Shown in pieces: positions 35,680 to 44,477 of a stretch of DNA of 50,603 bases (within the stretch, counting starts at the first letter, position 1; each line of letters starts with the position of its first letter). This stretch comes from Thermoguttaceae bacterium (lineage in GTDB: Bacteria > Planctomycetota > Planctomycetia > Pirellulales > Thermoguttaceae), in the NCBI GenBank assembly GCA_017408405.1, contig JAFQUP010000106.1, positions 1 to 50,603 of the forward strand. The letters run 5' to 3'. The translations under genes were made by a program, and so were the position numbers. Under the pieces are notes generated by a model, which saw only the letters and a program-made list of their open reading frames with translations, did no database searches and was not told the origin of the DNA.

Positions 35680-36891
35680 TTATGTATAGAGTTCATCAAA
35701 CAAAATCGCGCTGAGGGGGACCAAAACCAGAATTGGAGTCCAAGCTCCAACACTTGCCGGGATTCCTTCCTGAACCACTAGTGCTCTTCCCAATTCAACT
35801 AATCCAATATTCAATCCGGTAAGACCCGCGAGGCAAAAAAAGACAAAAACTTTTGACCTCACTCTTGCCGAAAGAATGACTGGAATCAGTAAAAAAAGAA
35901 GAAGCGCTTCCACAAAAGGCCTCAATATCCGAATATGAAGCGCGGCCCGTTCCGCGTAATACGGATAAATCTGGCGAGTTTGATTCACCTCTCGATAGAG
36001 CTCTGGAATGGAAGGAGGAAGAAAACCGATTCCCTTCTTCGCCAATTTTTCCGGAGGCAGCATTGAAATGAAAAAAAGCTCTCCCGGTTTAACCCAACTT
36101 GCGGTTTCTGAAGTGAAAAAAACAGGATGTTCGCTTTGGAGTCCCGGAATCGGAACCGCTTTGTGCGAAGCACGGGACAACCAGTTTTTTTTCTCCAGGT
36201 CCACCACATTTTTCAAAAGATAACCGGATGGATGATCATCATTTTCAGGAAGCCAGTGCGCGCTTCCCGCCAAAATCTCTTCCATCTGCTCAAATGTCCT
36301 TTCTTTGGGAATCCCAATCTTGGCAGAATGAAAAGATCTCGTTTCCAAATCAAGGTCAAGACCGTAAATCTTCAAACCGGTCGTTTCATCATTACGCATA
36401 TCCATTTCCTGTTTTTCAATTTTTCCGGTATACGTACCTGAATTCGCTCCTGCCCAATCCCGACAGTTCGCGTAAAAAACTTCCTCCAGGGCGCACATTG
36501 AGAAAATAAAAAAACAGCCAACAATAAAAAATGGAACGGCAACTCTTTTTCTCGAAAAGCCGGAAGTAAGCATTGGAATCACTTCCCCGCCGCGAACTGT
36601 CGCGCTGCTGCTTTTTTCAAGCATAAAAAAAGTAATTGCCGTTGACGCGGCAACAAAACCAAATTGCGTGTAAAGCAAAAGATTCATCATTCGAACAGAA
36701 TAATACTGAAACAGCGTCTTCATCGCAAACCACGGCGATTTCTGAAACAGCTGATTCACGTCATCCGCATTCGGAAGAATGTCAAATATCACAAAAAGTG
36801 AAGTACCAATAAAAAGTAACGCGAACGCCACAAATAAAAACTTCCGCATAAAATAACGATCAACGATCGTAAAAAAAGGAATTGCGTTCAT
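35680..36891 (-). CDS. LptF/LptG-family permease
   Basis: 403 residues. The N-terminal membrane hairpin (TIVDRYFMRKFLFVAFALLFIGTSLFVIFDI) opens the YjgP/YjgQ fold. Two further spans, a periplasmic beta-jellyroll region (about 150-290) and a C-terminal three-span bundle (about 310-398) follow. It forms, with LptB and its partner, the machine that lifts LPS out of the inner membrane. The TSGFSRKRVAVPFF segment is the coupling-helix region. Whether it is LptF or LptG cannot be decided, and the partner gene is not in the window. AGAGGA serves as ribosome binding site. The neighbouring Kdo transferase supports an LPS role. Confidence 0.85.
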   Translation of the reverse strand: MNAIPFFTIVDRYFMRKFLFVAFALLFIGTSLFVIFDILPNADDVNQLFQKSPWFAMKTLFQYYSVRMMNLLLYTQFGFVAASTAITFFMLEKSSSATVRGGEVIPMLTSGFSRKRVAVPFFIVGCFFIFSMCALEEVFYANCRDWAGANSGTYTGKIEKQEMDMRNDETTGLKIYGLDLDLETRSFHSAKIGIPKERTFEQMEEILAGSAHWLPENDDHPSGYLLKNVVDLEKKNWLSRASHKAVPIPGLQSEHPVFFTSETASWVKPGELFFISMLPPEKLAKKGIGFLPPSIPELYREVNQTRQIYPYYAERAALHIRILRPFVEALLLFLLIPVILSARVRSKVFVFFCLAGLTGLNIGLVELGRALVVQEGIPASVGAWTPILVLVPLSAILFDELYT

Positions 36892-37147
36892 GAAATCCTC
36901 TTTGTCCCGCCACGAAAAATTTCTTCTTTCCGAAATTTTTTTGAGAAATCGGAAAATTTAGCAAAAAAAGTTGAAAACATTTTACTCTTTTTTTCTTTTT
37001 TTGGCCAGTGGGATTCCCAAAATTTCTTTTTTTTGTTAAAATAATCTCAAATTAATCAGCTTCCTCCCCCAAACCAACTGTCTGGAGACGGGCATATTGA
37101 GTTCACCTCTCCTGGCAAGTCATTTCATTTACCCAAAACGATTTAAT

Positions 37148-38464
37148 ATGATTCACATTTGCTTTAATTTTTGTTACCTGCTCCTCCTTCTGATTTTCTC
37201 CCCATTTCTGCTTTACACGGCACTCGTCAAAGGAAAATACCGAGAGGGATTCAAAGAAAAAATGCTCGGTAATTCCCCGATCAAAGCGAAAACAGACCTT
37301 CATTCCTCTCGCAGGATATGGATTCATGCCGTCAGCGTCGGTGAAGTGAATTTGGCTGCTGCCATTTTGAAAGAATGGGAAAAACGTCATCCCAATCTCG
37401 AATTCGTAATTTCCACAACCTCCAAAACCGGCATGGAGCTGGCCCAAAAAAAATTCACTGGAAAAACCATCTTTTATGCTCCGCTCGATTTCTCTTGGGC
37501 GGTCAGACGCGCGCTTAAGCGAATCCAGCCGGACGTTCTCGTCCTGGTGGAACTTGAACTCTGGCCGAATCTCTTACTATCCGCCCAAAAAATGAATATT
37601 CCCGTTTGGGTCATGAATGGACGGCTGGGAGAAAAAAGTTTTCAAAATTATTTCCGTATCCGTCCCCTGATGCGTCGAATTACGCACACGCTCACTTTCG
37701 TTACGGCTCAGGACGAATCCAGCGCGGAACGTTTTCGCGCGTTAGGAGCAGTTGAAGAACGAGTAATGAACGTTGGTTCCATCAAGTATGACGGAGCGCA
37801 GTGTGACCGCGAAAATCCAAAAACCAAAGAACTCGCCGCGCTTTGGAGCATCAAACCGGAAGACAAAATCTTCCTGGCTGGAAGTACGCAGGATCCCGAA
37901 GAGGAAATGGCACTGGAGGTTTTTCAAAAACTCAAACCGGACCATCCGGAACTTCGCCTGATTCTCGTCCCAAGACATCCGGAACGTTTCTCCGAGGTAG
38001 CGAAAATGTTGGAAAAAAAAGGCCAGGATTTCCTCCGACGCTCCCAAATTAATGAAAACACTTCCGAAAAAGAAAAAAGAAAACCAATCCTTCTGGTCGA
38101 TACGATTGGTGAACTTGGCGGCTGGTGGGGTACCTCTTCGATCGGATTTGTCGGCGGCAGCATGGGAAAACGCGGTGGTCAAAACATGCTGGAACCCGCC
38201 GCTTTCGGCACTGCCGTTTCATTTGGGCCAAACACATGGAATTTCCGGGATATTGTTTCTGCCCTACTATCCCACAAAGCGGCTGTCGTCGTTCGAAATG
38301 GCAATGAATTGCGTGATTTTGTTCAAAAATGTCTTGAAGAACCAGATTTTGCCCATACTCTCGGAAAAAACGCTCGTGATTTGGTCGTGAAACAGCAGGG
38401 TGCGCTCCAAAGAACTCTCGACCTGTTTGAAGAGATACTCCCGCAAATGCTTCTGCCAAAATAG
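37148..38464 (+). CDS. waaA: 3-deoxy-D-manno-octulosonic acid (Kdo) transferase
   Basis: 438 residues from the ATG at 37148. An in-frame TTG at 37097 with a GGAG upstream would add 17 residues, but the family normally begins with the membrane helix, here FNFCYLLLLLIFSPFLLY. It transfers Kdo from CMP-Kdo to lipid A. GT30 features: YREGFKEKM, WIHAVSVGEVNLAAAI with the general-base Glu, VLVELELWPNLL, MNGRLGEKSFQNY, AGSTQDPEEEMALEVF, PRHPERF, and FVGGSMGKRGGQNMLEPAAFGTAVSFGPNTWNF. A GTTAAAATA -10-like box lies at 37035-37043 without a good -35. Its presence indicates an LPS outer membrane. Confidence 0.95.
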   Translation: MIHICFNFCYLLLLLIFSPFLLYTALVKGKYREGFKEKMLGNSPIKAKTDLHSSRRIWIHAVSVGEVNLAAAILKEWEKRHPNLEFVISTTSKTGMELAQKKFTGKTIFYAPLDFSWAVRRALKRIQPDVLVLVELELWPNLLLSAQKMNIPVWVMNGRLGEKSFQNYFRIRPLMRRITHTLTFVTAQDESSAERFRALGAVEERVMNVGSIKYDGAQCDRENPKTKELAALWSIKPEDKIFLAGSTQDPEEEMALEVFQKLKPDHPELRLILVPRHPERFSEVAKMLEKKGQDFLRRSQINENTSEKEKRKPILLVDTIGELGGWWGTSSIGFVGGSMGKRGGQNMLEPAAFGTAVSFGPNTWNFRDIVSALLSHKAAVVVRNGNELRDFVQKCLEEPDFAHTLGKNARDLVVKQQGALQRTLDLFEEILPQMLLPK

Positions 38465-38592
38465 ACTAAAACTCTTTTCCGAAAAGAAAAAAGGACCTTT
38501 CAAAAATGCCGCTCCTTGCTCCCCCTTTACTTTTTTGAAATTTTGGTTAGGATTAAGGAAAATTGCGGAACCTGAACTTAATGGAGAAAAAA

Positions 38593-39396
38593 ATGCTGAT
38601 CGACACGCACTGTCACTTGGATGACGAAGCTTTTGCCAACGATGTCGCCAATATTGTGGCTGCCGCGCGGAATGCCGGCGTTGAAAGAATGATCACTCAG
38701 GGAACTTCCATCAGTTCTTCTCTCGACTGCATCGCTCTGGCTGAAGAATTTCCTGAAGTTTATGCCGCTATCGCGATTCATCCAAACTGCCTGATGGAAG
38801 AATTACCGGCCTTAGGCTCTGATGACGTTTTTCTCGATATTTTCACTAAAATGGCCGAAAATCCGCGTGTCCGCGCGATTGGAGAAACCGGTGTTGACCT
38901 CTACTGGCACGACACGCCTGTCAATATCCAAAAAAAATTTCTCGCTCTTCACTTTGAATTAAGCCGAAGAACTCAATTACCCGTCATCATCCACTGCCGA
39001 GACGCGGAAGAGGATTTGCTTAAAGTCGCGCGAAATGATTTCGACAAAAATGGCCCCGTACCGGGAGTAATTCACTCTTTCAGCGGAAACACTGATTTTC
39101 TTAAAGCCTGCCTAGAACTCGATTTTCACATCAGCTATTCAGGTTCCGTAACCTTCAAGAACAAATGTTTTGATTCTCTGCGCGAGACAGTACCCCTCGT
39201 ACCGGAAAATCGCCTTCTGGTTGAAACCGACAGCCCATATTTAACCCCAATGCCATTCAGGGGGAAAATTAAACGCAATACCCCGGAAATGGTCACTCAT
39301 ACCGCGCGATTCATTGCCGAAATACGAGGAATATCGGAAGAAAACATTCAGGAAACAACGACTCAAAACACCAAAAAACTGTTTCAAATCGATTAA
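38593..39396 (+). CDS. TatD-family metal-dependent DNase
   Basis: 267 residues from the ATG at 38593, which has GGAG seven bases before it. Upstream in-frame starts at 38563 (TTG) and 38581 (ATG) only add the ribosome binding site as codons. The metal ligands are in DTHCHLDD (His6, His8), GETGVDLYW, PVIIHCRDAEEDLL, GVIHSFSGN and LVETDSPYL. TatD proteins hydrolyse DNA or remove damaged nucleotides in the cytoplasm. Length and motifs are normal. It follows waaA by about 130 bases. Confidence 0.94.
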   Translation: MLIDTHCHLDDEAFANDVANIVAAARNAGVERMITQGTSISSSLDCIALAEEFPEVYAAIAIHPNCLMEELPALGSDDVFLDIFTKMAENPRVRAIGETGVDLYWHDTPVNIQKKFLALHFELSRRTQLPVIIHCRDAEEDLLKVARNDFDKNGPVPGVIHSFSGNTDFLKACLELDFHISYSGSVTFKNKCFDSLRETVPLVPENRLLVETDSPYLTPMPFRGKIKRNTPEMVTHTARFIAEIRGISEENIQETTTQNTKKLFQID

Positions 39397-39478
39397 GGAA
39401 CTTCCTAAAACCGTTTTCAGGGAGAAGAAAAAAGAATATGTACTGAATTTTGGAAAATTCCATTAAAGTACTGACATT

Positions 39479-39506
39479 AAAAAAGGCAGATTTTCAAATC
39501 TGCCTT
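39479..39506 (-). terminator. Intrinsic terminator below queF
   Basis: A stem GGCAGATT/AATCTGCC (39485-39504) ends on the minus strand in six T. It reuses the GGCAGAT stem sequence of the tRNA-Arg terminator. On the plus strand TTAAGTT follows, so it may also stop tatD transcription. Confidence 0.8.
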
Positions 39507-39624
39507 AAGTTATTACGTTCTTTCCCGGTTCTTTGGGACCGTCCCAGACTTCAGTCTTTCATCTGCTAATCTGCTCCCCTCAAAACCTTTCAGTTTCTGG
39601 ACTGCTTCTCCCATTGCCCAAAAA

Positions 39625-39981
39625 TCATTTTTCACCATATTCAACGACCACATTCGTGCTGATTCCTCCACGAGGAGTGAAAGAGGATTTCAGCTGAAGC
39701 CATTTGGGTTCAAGAACCGCTACCAAATCATCAAGAATCCGATTCGTAACATTTTCATAAAAAATGCCTTCGTTGCGATAACGCTGCATATAGAACTTGA
39801 GACTCTTAAGCTCTACACATTTTTCTTTCGGAATATAGCGGATTGTCATTGTCCCGTAATCCGGCTGACCGGTTTTCGGACATACCGAAGTGAATTCCGG
39901 ACAAATGATTTCAATCGTATAGTCGCGTCCAGGGTAACTATTCGCGAACGTCTCAAGAATATCACGAAACTGTTCTGCCAT
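39625..39981 (-). CDS. queF: NADPH-dependent 7-cyano-7-deazaguanine reductase
   Basis: 118 residues, the short type I form. It reduces preQ0 to preQ1 for queuosine in tRNA. The catalytic Cys34 and Asp41 lie in [14 protein letters not shown], and the NADPH-site segment is [20 protein letters not shown]. In the last motif a Tyr stands where B. subtilis QueF has His96, a variant I believe is common outside Firmicutes. The ribosome binding site is AGGAG. No preQ1 riboswitch is recognisable in the 226 bases upstream, and no other queuosine gene is nearby. Confidence 0.95.
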   Translation of the reverse strand: MAEQFRDILETFANSYPGRDYTIEIICPEFTSVCPKTGQPDYGTMTIRYIPKEKCVELKSLKFYMQRYRNEGIFYENVTNRILDDLVAVLEPKWLQLKSSFTPRGGISTNVVVEYGEK

Positions 39982-40207
39982 GAGCTTTCTCCTTTTATTG
40001 ATAAATAAAAAAGTTTAACCGTTTCCGGGCTGTTTCTGAAATCACAGCGCGATATTTGAAAAAAGCCAAACCATTAAAACAAAAATTCCATCTGCGTTTT
40101 CCCGAATCAAAATGTCAAAACAAAATCATCCGCAGGATTTCAACGATGACAGGAACTCCTCCAAAACTGCTTTCCTGACAAAGAACGAAAGCACTTTGAA
40201 AGTTCCC

Positions 40208-40969
40208 TCAAATCTCCACAATTTCTGACGCTTCAAAATGCGGAGCCAGAACGCACTCAAAATCCCTGCCGAGGACTTGTCGATGCGTTTCAAGCACCAG
40301 TTCTTCCGTATTGTTTTCATGGGAAATATGGCCAAGCATCACACACTTAAGATTCTGACCATGTTCCGCCAGAAGTGTCGCGGCCTCAAAATTCGAGATA
40401 TGTCCAAAATCTGACGTAATTCGCGCTTTCGCTCCCGCTGAATAAAAACCATTTTCAAGCATTTCCGGATCGTAATTACTTTCCAAAAGTACTCCGTCAA
40501 GGGAATCCAGCAATTTCGGCAACTGCGGAAAAACCGTGCCGAGATCCGTACAGATACCAAACCGAACACTTCCGTCATCCACGACAAAACAAACACCGTC
40601 CGCCGCGTCATGCGTCGTGGAAATCGCTTCAATACTCAAATTCCGAAACCGAAATCGAGTATTCGCGCTGAAATTCTGAATGTTTCCAGGCACCCGAATT
40701 CCTTTATCGCGCACCGCCTCCATCGTTCGGGTAGTCATCCAGATCGGAATTTTAAAACGCCGATGAAAAACATTCACACTGGCCGTATGGTCACGATGAT
40801 CATGCGTGATGAACAATCCATGAACACGCCGAATATCAATTCCATGCCTCAAAAGACGATTCTGAGCACAAACGCCGCTGATCCCCGCGTCAAAAAGCAG
40901 CTGCGTCCCACCGCTCTCAAGATAAATGCAGTTGCCGCTGCTGCCGGATTGAAGTGAAAGGATCTTCAT
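40208..40969 (-). CDS. MBL-fold metallo-hydrolase, YycJ/WalJ-like
   Basis: 253 residues. The opening MKILSLQSGSSGNCIYLESG and the metal motif THDHRDH (residues 55-61) are typical of the YycJ/WalJ branch. Later ligands are seen in STTHDA, GICTDLG, LESNYD and LGHISHENN. Family members are proposed 5'-to-3' exonucleases or DNA-repair nucleases; the exact activity is not known here. It lies 40 bases below the CrtI-like gene and may be on the same transcript. Confidence 0.88.
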   Translation of the reverse strand: MKILSLQSGSSGNCIYLESGGTQLLFDAGISGVCAQNRLLRHGIDIRRVHGLFITHDHRDHTASVNVFHRRFKIPIWMTTRTMEAVRDKGIRVPGNIQNFSANTRFRFRNLSIEAISTTHDAADGVCFVVDDGSVRFGICTDLGTVFPQLPKLLDSLDGVLLESNYDPEMLENGFYSAGAKARITSDFGHISNFEAATLLAEHGQNLKCVMLGHISHENNTEELVLETHRQVLGRDFECVLAPHFEASEIVEI

Positions 40970-41009
40970 GAAAGGTTCTTTCAGAATTCGAAATTTAAGG
41001 CTCTCTATT

Positions 41010-42407
41010 TCATGAATTATTCGACAAAAGGTAACGATTGACGACCGTTATCCCGCTAATGATCGCGCCGATAATCCCAACCATTCCCTGATCCGTTCCG
41101 CAAACAAAAAGATTCTTGAACGGCATCAGACCGGAATAATTTTTGACTGGCGCTCCATAAATCGCGCCGTTTTCATGTCCCGTAAATCGATAAATCGTTT
41201 TGGGCGTGAACATATCGGAATCAACCATAAAAGAGCGAAAGTCTGGAATAACCTTGGAAGCAGTTTCCATGATTTTCCCATACCATTCCTCTTTTTTGCG
41301 CGCGTAATCTTCCGGAGAGAGACCATTCCAGCGTTCATAATTCGCGAGCGTCGTGATCCGAATGATCCCTTCCTTCAAAGGTTCACGATACGCGAAATTA
41401 TTCGGCGAACAGATGACACCGCTGCGCAAATCACAAAAATCATCAGGCTTCCGATAGTCAAAATTCTCTGAATCGTTAAAAAAAACGATCGTGTCATCGT
41501 GACCAAAATTTTTCGGTTGACGGTCCAAAACGGAAATCGTCTCCACAAATCCCAGCTCTCCCGGCTGACACTTGTCCATAATTGATTTATCTTCAAGAGA
41601 ATCTTCGCATAAACGAAGAGTTTCACGCTGACCCACCGAAGAAAGAACCGTTTTAGCCCGCAGTTCAGTGCCGTCTTCCAAAACTACGCCGCAAACATTT
41701 CTGGACGTGTCCATCAGAAGACGCTTCACGCCTGCCCTCAGACGCAATTCCCCGCCAGCTTTGCGAAATCTGTCCAACAGTGTCCGAAGTAAAATCCGAA
41801 CCCCCTCCCATGGCCGCGCGAATCCTTCAAGAAAAATCGAACGAAACATGATGCTGAACTGATTAAAGTCCATGTCCTGCTGACGCGCACTGCCATAAAA
41901 CATTAAAGGACAAAAAATCATTTCTACCAGTTTCGGATCCTTAATGCACGATGAAACGACCTCGCGAGCGGAAACATCCTCGGATACCTCACCAAGCTGA
42001 TTATAGTCGACAAGTTTCGAAACCAGCTTCCGCAAACCATCAACTTCTTTTGGGAAAAAATGCGCGACCTGTTCCTCAAAAAACGAAAAATTGTTCGTAA
42101 ACTTTAATGTCACCCCAGGAAACTGGATCTTGGATCCAAGCTGCGGCACCAAAGCCAGTTCTTCCCACGTCAAACGAAGCTGGCGAAGAAGACGATTAAG
42201 CGGTCCGCGCTTCACCCCTTTATCCGCGTAATTCGTGACCGCATGAAGACCAACGTCATGATTTCGACCACGCTGGCGATAAAATGAATTCAGACCGCCA
42301 ACAAGAGAATGTTTCTCCAAAATACAGACTTTTTTCTCATAGTGCGCGAGGCGGCAGCCTGCCGACAATCCGGACATTCCTGCCCCAATGATAATAGTAT
42401 CGTACAT
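41010..42407 (-). CDS. FAD-dependent oxidoreductase, phytoene desaturase/CrtISO-like
   Basis: 465 residues. The N-terminal FAD motif YDTIIIGAGMSGLSAGCRLAHYEKKVCILEKH (about 2-33) is followed by GGLNSFYRQRGRNHDVGLHAV. The C-terminus ends in the cofactor-closing segment NLFVCGTDQGMVGIIGAIISGITVVNRYL. This is the carotenoid desaturase/isomerase type of flavin enzyme. It lies 260 bases below the ACP gene and in line with the ketosynthase. No terpenoid or carotenoid synthase is present, so a polyene or fatty-acyl substrate carried by the ACP is plausible (inference). Confidence 0.88.
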   Translation of the reverse strand: MYDTIIIGAGMSGLSAGCRLAHYEKKVCILEKHSLVGGLNSFYRQRGRNHDVGLHAVTNYADKGVKRGPLNRLLRQLRLTWEELALVPQLGSKIQFPGVTLKFTNNFSFFEEQVAHFFPKEVDGLRKLVSKLVDYNQLGEVSEDVSAREVVSSCIKDPKLVEMIFCPLMFYGSARQQDMDFNQFSIMFRSIFLEGFARPWEGVRILLRTLLDRFRKAGGELRLRAGVKRLLMDTSRNVCGVVLEDGTELRAKTVLSSVGQRETLRLCEDSLEDKSIMDKCQPGELGFVETISVLDRQPKNFGHDDTIVFFNDSENFDYRKPDDFCDLRSGVICSPNNFAYREPLKEGIIRITTLANYERWNGLSPEDYARKKEEWYGKIMETASKVIPDFRSFMVDSDMFTPKTIYRFTGHENGAIYGAPVKNYSGLMPFKNLFVCGTDQGMVGIIGAIISGITVVNRYLLSNNS

Positions 42408-42613
42408 GGTTCGAAAATCAAAACTTTCTGAGATTCACGCCCAAAAAATGAAACGAGTGCCCATTAAGAATCGCGGCGAAATTCCGCCTGACTCAAAAAA
42501 CGCTTATCCAGCTCTTTAATGACAGATTCTTCTTCGTCCTAAAAACACACATTTCCAAAATCCAGCCATGGGAATTCATTCATAAACACACTGAAAACCC
42601 CGAAACGCCAGAC

Positions 42614-42643
42614 TTTTAAAGAAGCGGCAGTGTTTCCTGCCGC
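42614..42643 (-). terminator. Probable terminator after the ACP gene
   Basis: GCGGCAG (42624-42630) pairs with CTGCCGC (42637-42643), followed on the minus strand by TTCTTTAAAAG. The U-tract is short, so read-through into the CrtI-like gene is possible. Confidence 0.55.
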
Positions 42644-42667
42644 GTAATCTTCATTGACAGTAAAATA

Positions 42668-42919
42668 TCAAAGATCCGCCATTTTCGGAGCGAGATATTC
42701 GACCGTGCTGTCCATGCTTCCAAGCGCAGTGTACTCTTCTTCCGGAATATTCACCTTAAAGCGACGGCGAAGCTCCATCACGATGTCAAGAAAGTCCATG
42801 CTGTCAAGTTCCATCTGTTCGCGGAATGACACATTATCCTTCAGATCGCTCAGATCTTCATCCGGCGCAACGTCAGAAAGAATGTCAAGAACAGCTTCAC
42901 GAATTTCCTCTTTTGTCAT
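42668..42919 (-). CDS. Acyl carrier protein
   Basis: 83 residues, acidic, with the four-helix ACP pattern. The phosphopantetheine site is Ser40 in ELDSMDFLDIV (the usual DSL motif is DSM here). It carries acyl chains for the adjacent ketosynthase. No other fatty-acid gene is present, so it is likely a dedicated ACP, not the housekeeping AcpP. It lies 130 bases below the ketosynthase gene in the same orientation. Confidence 0.92.
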   Translation of the reverse strand: MTKEEIREAVLDILSDVAPDEDLSDLKDNVSFREQMELDSMDFLDIVMELRRRFKVNIPEEEYTALGSMDSTVEYLAPKMADL

Positions 42920-43049
42920 GGTTTAACCTCAAAAATAAAGGACGATTGATTTTAAAATAATTATTGTCAGAAACAGCACATATCGTGCCGCCGACTCAAC
43001 AGATAATGACTGAACCGTTTCCATCAAAACGAAGTCCGCATTACGGCAA

Positions 43050-44291
43050 TCAGTTCGCGCCCTCTGTGAATTTCTTAATGATCACAACTGAATTAATTCC
43101 CAACATTCCGAATGAAGTATTCAAAATGCAGGTTACGTTCTCAAGAGCCTTCGGCTCACCAGTCACCAGATTCGGCAACGCGCATTCTTCGTCTACCTCA
43201 TCAAGATTCAGGCACGCGTGACAGAATGAATCATCAAAAGCCGGTAAATTACCTGCCAGTTCCAGTGCCCCCGCAGCCCCCATCGCGTGTCCGATGAAAC
43301 CTTTCGTCGCGTTAAAATGCGTCTTTGGACAATCCACAAACACCTTCCGGAGACCCGCGCACTCCTGCGCGTCTCCACTGTGCGTACCTGTCGCGTGAAG
43401 ATTCACGATGTCAATATCTTGCGGACGAAGGCCGGCCTTTTCCAGGGCCTTTTCAATGCATTCCGCCTGGCGTTCCGGATTGGGAAGAACAAAATCCGTC
43501 GCGTCACTATTTATGGCGTATCCAACGATCTCGCCGTAAATCTTCGCGCCGCGGGCCTGGGCATCCGAAAGACGCTCAAGCGTAAACAAGCAGCCGCCTT
43601 CCGATACCACGATACCGTTTCGATTCACATCCAGCGGTCGGGAGGCCTTCAGCGGATCTGAATTTGACGCGAGCGCCCCCTGATTATCAAACGCCGCAAA
43701 AATTCCAAACGTATGAATGCTCTCGGAAACGCCGCCGGCGATCGCGAGATCACATTCGTGAAGCTGAAGCATCTGCATCCCCTGAATCAGCCCCGTATTG
43801 CCAGCCGCGCACGCTGCCCCCAAAGTATAGTGCGGACCGGAAATTTTCATGTTCAGCGTAATCTCGCCAGCCGGATTATTCGCGACCGTGCGCGGATTGT
43901 GATGATGCGTCCACATACTCGTGTCGTAATCGTACTTCGAGATATTGTACACTTCATTTTCGGTCTCGACATTACCGTGTTCCGTCACTCCCACGTAAAC
44001 TCCCACGCGGCTTTTATCGACAGATTCCCAATCGATGCCGGAATCATTCACCGCCTCATGAGCGCAGTAAATCGAGATGCTGCCCGCGCGTGTGCCGCGG
44101 CGAATTTCTTTCTTGGTCTGGTATTTCTGAGCGTCAAAATCACAGATGCCGGCATGAGTTTTACCAAAATAGCGTATTTCGTAATCCAGAATTCCCCCGC
44201 GGCCTTCAAGCAACGCTTTGCGAAATTCGGACAGATTATTTCCATTCGGAGCGGTAAGACCAACCCCAGTAATGACGACTCGTTCCAGCAT
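43050..44291 (-). CDS. Beta-ketoacyl-ACP synthase, FabF/KAS II-like
   Basis: 413 residues from the ATG at 44291 (an in-frame TTG lies just before; the ribosome binding site is AGAGGGGGA). It condenses malonyl-ACP with an acyl chain. The Cys-His-His triad is complete: Cys161 in GAACAAGNTGL, His299 in LHATGTHSGDAQE and His335 in ATKGFIGHAMGAAGALE, with the Lys of NATKG. It is divergent from ordinary FabF (for example TEHGNVETENEVYNISKYD and MWTHHHNPRTVANNPAGE). It is first of the ketosynthase-ACP-oxidoreductase set, with an extended -10 promoter upstream. Confidence 0.93.
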   Translation of the reverse strand: MLERVVITGVGLTAPNGNNLSEFRKALLEGRGGILDYEIRYFGKTHAGICDFDAQKYQTKKEIRRGTRAGSISIYCAHEAVNDSGIDWESVDKSRVGVYVGVTEHGNVETENEVYNISKYDYDTSMWTHHHNPRTVANNPAGEITLNMKISGPHYTLGAACAAGNTGLIQGMQMLQLHECDLAIAGGVSESIHTFGIFAAFDNQGALASNSDPLKASRPLDVNRNGIVVSEGGCLFTLERLSDAQARGAKIYGEIVGYAINSDATDFVLPNPERQAECIEKALEKAGLRPQDIDIVNLHATGTHSGDAQECAGLRKVFVDCPKTHFNATKGFIGHAMGAAGALELAGNLPAFDDSFCHACLNLDEVDEECALPNLVTGEPKALENVTCILNTSFGMLGINSVVIIKKFTEGAN

Positions 44292-44335
44292 CAATAAAAT
44301 CCCCCTCTAAAAAACAAAACAAATAAACGATATTG

Positions 44336-44364
44336 ATTATACCATATTGGGAAGAATTTTAACA
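44336..44364 (-). promoter_or_regulatory. Promoter of the ketosynthase-ACP set
   Basis: On the minus strand TATAAT (44341-44336) preceded by TGG gives an extended -10. The -35 (TGTTAA, 17 bases away) is weak. It is about 45 bases before the ketosynthase start. Confidence 0.65.
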
Positions 44365-44477
44365 GGGGGAGGGATTTCTTTTTTTGGTTTTTTTGGTTAA
44401 ATTTATTGAATTTCTCTGAAAAACTCGCTTTCTTCAACATCTTTCACGATTTTCATAAAGACTTTTCAACGATAAAT

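Noticed and set aside
39982..40207. Possible preQ1 riboswitch upstream of queF
   Set aside because: No preQ1-I or preQ1-II sequence pattern could be matched.
42408..42667. Small gene in the gap between the CrtI-like and ACP genes
   Set aside because: Only very short minus-strand frames (about a dozen codons) are present; the region is explained by a terminator and spacer.
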